In this document: positions 60,201-64,000 of the stretch, in pieces | How positions within the stretch are numbered: the first letter of the stretch is position 1 | Layout: every line of letters begins with the position of its first letter | Assembly (NCBI GenBank): GCA_037576215.1 | Contig: JBANDB010000007.1 | Coordinates: 775,001 to 839,000, forward strand | Origin: Armillaria gallica | Taxonomy: Eukaryota; Basidiomycota; Agaricomycetes; Agaricales; Physalacriaceae | Length of the DNA stretch: 64,000 bases | Direction of reading: 5' to 3' | The notes under the pieces: generated by a model | Databases searched by the model: none | What the model was told of the DNA's origin: nothing | The model's input: only the letters and a program-made list of their open reading frames with translations | Position numbers and translations under genes: made by a program

Positions 60201-61299
60201 GAAAAGGGTAACCACAGGTGTGGCAAGCATTCTTGACAGTTTCTGGAGGATGCTCTCACGGCCAGTAAAGTATTGGCTTGGAGCAGGGCATGCAAGCACA
60301 TTAAGATTGAGGGATGAGGATGGAGTTGGGCTCTGCTGTATGGTTGCAAGGATTTTCTCCACACCACAATGTGTCTGCTCCACAGCAAGGTATGTCTGCT
60401 CCCCAGTGAAGCGTGTCTGTTCCACAGTGAGGCGTGTCTGTTCAACAGCGAGGTGTGTGTCAATATGGACCTTTATCTACAAAAAATAGGTTAGAGGACT
60501 TTCAAATAATCCTCTGAGTTTACGCACCTGGAAGACCTTGACTGCCATATCAATGCGTCCAATGCACGATGTGGCTTCTGCCTTGAGAGCGCTGCGCTCT
60601 AGCACCAGCCTTCCCACACTCACATCCTGGTATCGTATCACGGCCTCGAGAATTTCCCTCAGGCAGCTCTCGAGCTCTCGAAATGCAGCCTTGACGTCGT
60701 CGGGCAGCGGCACTGAGTCGTCCCGCCCATATCGGAACTCGAACACAATATCGCGGACCTTAATGAGATCATCCTTCACCTTGTCCCATTCTCCCTTACA
60801 TGCGTTGACAGCCTGTAATGCGAGATATGGATTAGTACAGCGATCTCACTGCAAAACGATGACGTACCTCGACGATCGTGATGGCTGTACTCGCCAGTCC
60901 TGTCACTACCTTGACGTACGGCACCTTGTCCAGCACCTCACAAATGGCTTGTACGGTCCCCAGAATCACGGCCGCGTTGGCGGTCTTGTTCCCAGACGAG
61001 GTATCGGCGACGTTATTTTTATCCTTAGTAGTCGTAGTCTGAGCACTGGCGAGAGGATGGGAGGTGGTGGTGGAGCTTTTGTTTGACTGTAAAACTGGAC
61101 CCTCGCTATCTGATGATGTGACGGCGACATCGCCAGTCGTATCGGTGTGGCCACGTTTCCCTCGACGGAAGAGCTTGCTGAGTTTGCCCTTATCTGGAGA
61201 TCCGGCAACTTGGGCTGGCGTGTTTGAGGACGACATTGCAAGCGACGAGCTGCTAGATGAATCGCCGAGCACGATCTGTTTCCGACGGAAAATCTCCAT
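57289..61299 (-). CDS. NLR protein: helical N-domain, two NB-ARC-like modules, TPR array (1,268 aa)
   Basis: Five exons join without a stop: 61299-60868, 60812-60528, 60476-60145, 60099-59716 and 59662-57289. Introns are 55, 51, 45 and 53 bp, all GT...AG. Residues 1-90 are Ser/Thr-rich; 95-239 form a probable helical bundle (VQAICEVLDKVPYVKVVTGL). Residues 247-281 are five heptads of type xLxVEQT. A first NB-like module (about 325-450) has FSTNRNT where a P-loop would be and LLILENMD for Walker B. A second (453-700) has VVTIVAKGGTGKTQ and WLLIFDNADD, then ALAVATAGAYI and LTFHSIIHMC (winged-helix type). From about 813 come one weak and ten strong 42-residue TPRs. NLRs sense non-self and trigger defence or death; the likely mode is ATP-dependent oligomerisation. 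It lies 118 bp downstream of the FPP synthase pseudogene on the same strand. The first G of GxxxxGKT is Ala. Confidence 0.9.
57292..58555 (-). repeat. Tandem 126-bp repeats (10 TPR units) with 378-bp super-period
   Basis: Each unit encodes L-x2-M-x-NLAxTYxELGQLEEAE... to ...REVLGExHPxT. Units 1, 4 and 7 have LKLRREV, units 3, 6 and 9 begin LISM, and units 2, 5 and 8 share SMGNLALTYKELGQL with CREV. Units 4 and 7 differ by one residue. The array is therefore three copies of a three-unit block plus a capping unit. Confidence 0.92.
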
Positions 61300-61417
61300 G
61301 CTTGTGAGAGTGGTCGTGGTTTCTAGTCAAGTGTTGACGCGCGGCAAGTCAGGCTTATGCGATACACAGCTGATCTGACACTGCCACTAAATCTCCTACT
61401 CGGTCTAATAAATCTTA

Positions 61418-62572
61418 CTCTTACATCCTCTTCAACGTGCTCTTACCCTCAACTTCCAGAATTTCCCCAATCATCGCAATAAGCTCCCTATAAACCTTCT
61501 CCTCATATACTCCATACCTCTCCCTCAAATCCACATCGGGGTTCTCAAACACCACCTTCACCCTCCTCTCGCACTCGGAATCCTTCCTCCTATAATTCTC
61601 ATCGAGGACCTTCCGCTGCTCGGGCGTACACACCGCACCACGAAAACTTGTTATCGATGATATCCGTGCTGATCTGCTCGGGCGTGCCGGAAAGGTTGAG
61701 ATAGTCGTCTTGGTTCTGGAAGCACTCGCCAAGAGGGATGAGAATGGATTTAGCGAGGGCGTAGGGCTCGATGGTTTGGGTCCCGGAGGGGTAGGATTGT
61801 GGGACGTGGAACATGTACATGGCAAGGGCGACAGGGAGGTAGAAGGGGTAGTATGCGATTTTGTAGATCACGATCTGTGGATATCTTTATATAACGGTCA
61901 ATACAAGCGCGACATCAGCGGAAGGAAGTACGCACTTTTTCAGTGAGAACTTGCTCAAATCAACTTCGTCCCCCGGAGCAGTAATCAGATCGATAAGCTG
62001 TCATCTCCGTCCGGAACGTCGTCTCCAGGAATATCAGCATGGTAGCTCTCCCCGGGGAAATGCTTCTTGAGAAGGTCATATATCGCGGCTTCGAGCATGG
62101 ACGAGTCGTTGACGACGATTTCGCCGACTTTTGGGGACGCGGTACCAGCAGGGCTTCGGCGCGTGATCGATGAATCCACCATGCCGTCCTAGACGAAGAA
62201 GGCTTGGAGCTGTGAATCGACGGGTGAGAACGGAAAAACAGGAAGATACGGAAGGTTGGACGCACGAGCTCGATGCCCCCATCCGAGTACGGCAGCCTTT
62301 AGGTGCTTGTCGTCCGTCAGCCCCTTGATTATCTTGGCGGTGCCGACGACAGACATGCAGCGGTTCAGTTTACCTCCGAAGACGTTGTAGTCGAGATTCT
62401 GTCAGGAGAATGAGCTCGGTTCCGTTTTCCAGTGATGCTCTCTCACCCTCTCGTACCACTCAATCGCATCGTTGGGCATATCCTCGCCCGAAATGTAGTC
62501 AAGCAGTTCCTGCTTGATGACCTTCCATGTTCGTTCAAAACGCGCGTGGCGGGCTGCCTTGTCGGCCGATAT
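61418..62572 (-). pseudogene. Farnesyl diphosphate synthase-like pseudogene upstream of the NLR
   Basis: Segments in order: SADKAARHARFERTWKVIKQ preceded by ATA instead of the expected ATG (62570-62572); LDYISGEDMP; after an intron, NLDYNVFGGKLNRCMSVVGT and KIIKGLTDDKHLKAAVLGW; after another intron, LQAFFV, a TAG, and DGMVDSSITRR, where the first Asp-rich motif DDxxD has become DGMVD; a local frameshift pair around [57 protein letters not shown]; the second Asp-rich region FQNQDDYLN (normally DDYLD); DIIDNKFSW; a short deletion; and [20 protein letters not shown] onward, stopping before the family's last 20 or so residues. The lost start, damaged catalytic motifs and stops mark it as dead. 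Its CpG content is high. Confidence 0.82.
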
Positions 62573-63747
62573 ATCCAATGAACGTGAATGGACGTGATGA
62601 GAAAGCGATGCTGTATGAATGGTGGTCGTGTCTGGTATTTGTTTGTTCGCTTATCCCTGGATGGTAATATCCGTTTCCTTAGAGGACGCGGAGAAGTACG
62701 ACAGGCGGCGCCAAGATCTGAGTCTCGGACGTCGACATTCAGAACGCGAGCACACCCCACGGCAGTCTCCATCCCGCTACACCGACCACTCATCCATCTC
62801 CTCTACGATTTGAAATCTCACTGACTTCGCACCCGGAAGTTGGGCTGGTGGTAGCTCCAATGGTAAAAGGGTTTGATGACTGGTCAGACCCAAATACTAG
62901 TCGCGTTGCTGTATCCAGGTCTTCATGGTACGTAGAAGGCGGGATAGGAGTTTTTGGAAGTGTAGGTAGTCGGTTCTGTGATTGATCGTTTCACGGTGTT
63001 GGTGTTGGTGTTTTAAGCTACGTTGAAATATGGAAGGGGGTTGGGAGATGGGCGAGCAGAGGTATGGAGCCGTTAACCTTTGGGCTGAAGAAGCTACGGT
63101 ACTGCTAGTAAGCGCGATTGAAGTGACCAATGAGTCCGCAAGACGTACGACGGCGACGGAGTCGCGGTCTTTGAACCGACGACACTGATAAGAGAGACAG
63201 ATGCTGAGTTTCAACCTCCAGGTTTGGCGCGAAAACCGTCTTATGGTGACTGTCATAGTGCATCAACGTGGCGCGTACATGAATATCGACGGTGGTGTGA
63301 TTTCGGTTGATCCCCCTCCTTGTCTTGGCCGTACGAATCTGCCTGCAGATAAGCAAAGTCGAAGAACATCGATTGAAACCATGCTTACCATCGTCCGCAG
63401 GTCTATCTCTTCCAACATCTTAGAAACGTCCCGTCGAAACATTTTGGATTTTGCCTCGCATTCTGTAGCAAACAGAAAGGCCCTCAAGTCCCGTCGTGTC
63501 GTTCGCCTATTGCAGGTGCGCGCTGCTCCCGGTCCAAAAGTTTGTCGTATCGCGACTTGAGCTCGGCTGCCAGTAAAAGTCTTGATAGTGAAGGGGATGC
63601 CGGAGGGTCCCTGTCAGAAACACAAGTCCTGGTAACCATTGAAGACAATTCATACCTTTTCTTCTCTCAGAGTTGGTTTCTCTCCTCTGCACGATCATCC
63701 ACCGTTGCACGACAAAGCACCTTTCCTAGATCCCTGTGCTTCAAGCC
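62573..63747. other. CpG-rich intergenic sequence
   Basis: Up to about 63120 it matches 56164-56640 (the duplicate's flank). Short open frames on both strands (for example 63201-63560 plus and 63263-63487 minus) overlap each other and show no recognisable domain. Confidence 0.45.
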
Positions 63748-64000
63748 ATGCTCGGTCCCGAAATCCAAGGGTCCAGTTCGGCTTGTCAAGTCGCTGAGAC
63801 GACTGAGCGCGTCCTCAACAGAATGCTTGAGTCGGTCATACGGGTGTCACGACTTCCTGCGGTGTTTGTTAAGGATGTGTGCGTCGGAGAAAGTCACGTC
63901 GTCATCGAATATGATGATGGTAAGAGACGAAGAAACGTGGGCAACGTGGGAGCTGCCGATCAACAAACAACCCGACCTTGTACCGCCGCCACGCCTGGAA
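63748..64000 (+). CDS. Start of an unidentified gene, runs off the window
   Basis: An ATG at 63748 opens a frame that stays open to the end of the window (84 codons). It reads ETTERVLNRMLESVIRVSRL followed by PAVFVKDVCVGESHVVIEYDDG, then a GTAAGA donor at about 63920, so exon 1 may end there. The hydrophobic/charged alternation suggests a folded domain, but I do not recognise the family. High CpG content matches the adjacent block. Confidence 0.4.
   Translation, partial: MLGPEIQGSSSACQVAETTERVLNRMLESVIRVSRLPAVFVKDVCVGESHVVIEYDDGKRRRNVGNVGAADQQTTRPCTAATPG

Noticed and set aside
62848..62890. tRNA-like GGTAGCTCCAATGGTAAAAGGG followed by GGTTTGATGAC
   Set aside because: Resembles A- and B-box motifs but they are only about 20 bp apart, no acceptor stem pairs, and the duplicate copy near 56405 shows the same non-tRNA sequence.

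Overview
This window looks like a transposon-dense stretch of a filamentous basidiomycete genome, most likely an Agaricomycete. The reasons are introns of about 45-56 bp, the protein families present (HET-domain, caspase-like, NB-ARC/TPR NLR, XPG-type nuclease, farnesyl diphosphate synthase), Ty3/gypsy elements with chromodomains, a Helitron with a Rep-helicase protein, and hAT elements. All family names come from reading motifs; no search was run.

Layout. 1-1.5 kb: 3' part of a Ty3/gypsy element. 1.5-4.7 kb: broken HET-domain gene split by a 1,362-bp hAT element with perfect ends. 6.2-12 kb: nearly intact Helitron. 12.1-23.9 kb: CpG-rich sequence with only short splice-bounded open segments and no recognisable gene. 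24-57 kb: AT-rich, CpG-depleted block holding a near-complete reverse-strand gypsy element (27.4-36.0 kb) with a nested solo LTR, a caspase-like pseudogene (38.3-45.1 kb), a tyrosine-recombinase relic (46.1-47.2 kb), an XPG/GEN1-like nuclease pseudogene (47.6-48.8 kb) and a decayed segmental duplicate (51.6-56.6 kb). Three copies of a 1.7-kb TG...CA element lie at 39.3, 41.7 and 52.9 kb; the third carries a nested hAT MITE. 57.3-61.3 kb: an intact five-exon NLR gene. 61.4-62.6 kb: a farnesyl diphosphate synthase pseudogene, the less decayed paralogue of the 52.6-56.2 kb copy. The last 250 bp hold the start of an unidentified gene.

Two themes tie the window together. First, three fungal self/non-self or cell-death families (HET, caspase-like, NLR) sit within 60 kb among mobile elements, and only the NLR is intact. 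Second, decay follows one rule: in-frame TGA codons where an arginine CGA is expected, and CpG sites in two of three copies of one repeat replaced by TpG or CpA. Target-site duplications and terminal repeats differ mostly at such sites. The most unusual protein is the NLR: it has two successive nucleotide-binding modules with an intron at the matching position and phase, the first lacking a recognisable P-loop, followed by a TPR array built as three copies of a three-TPR super-unit.
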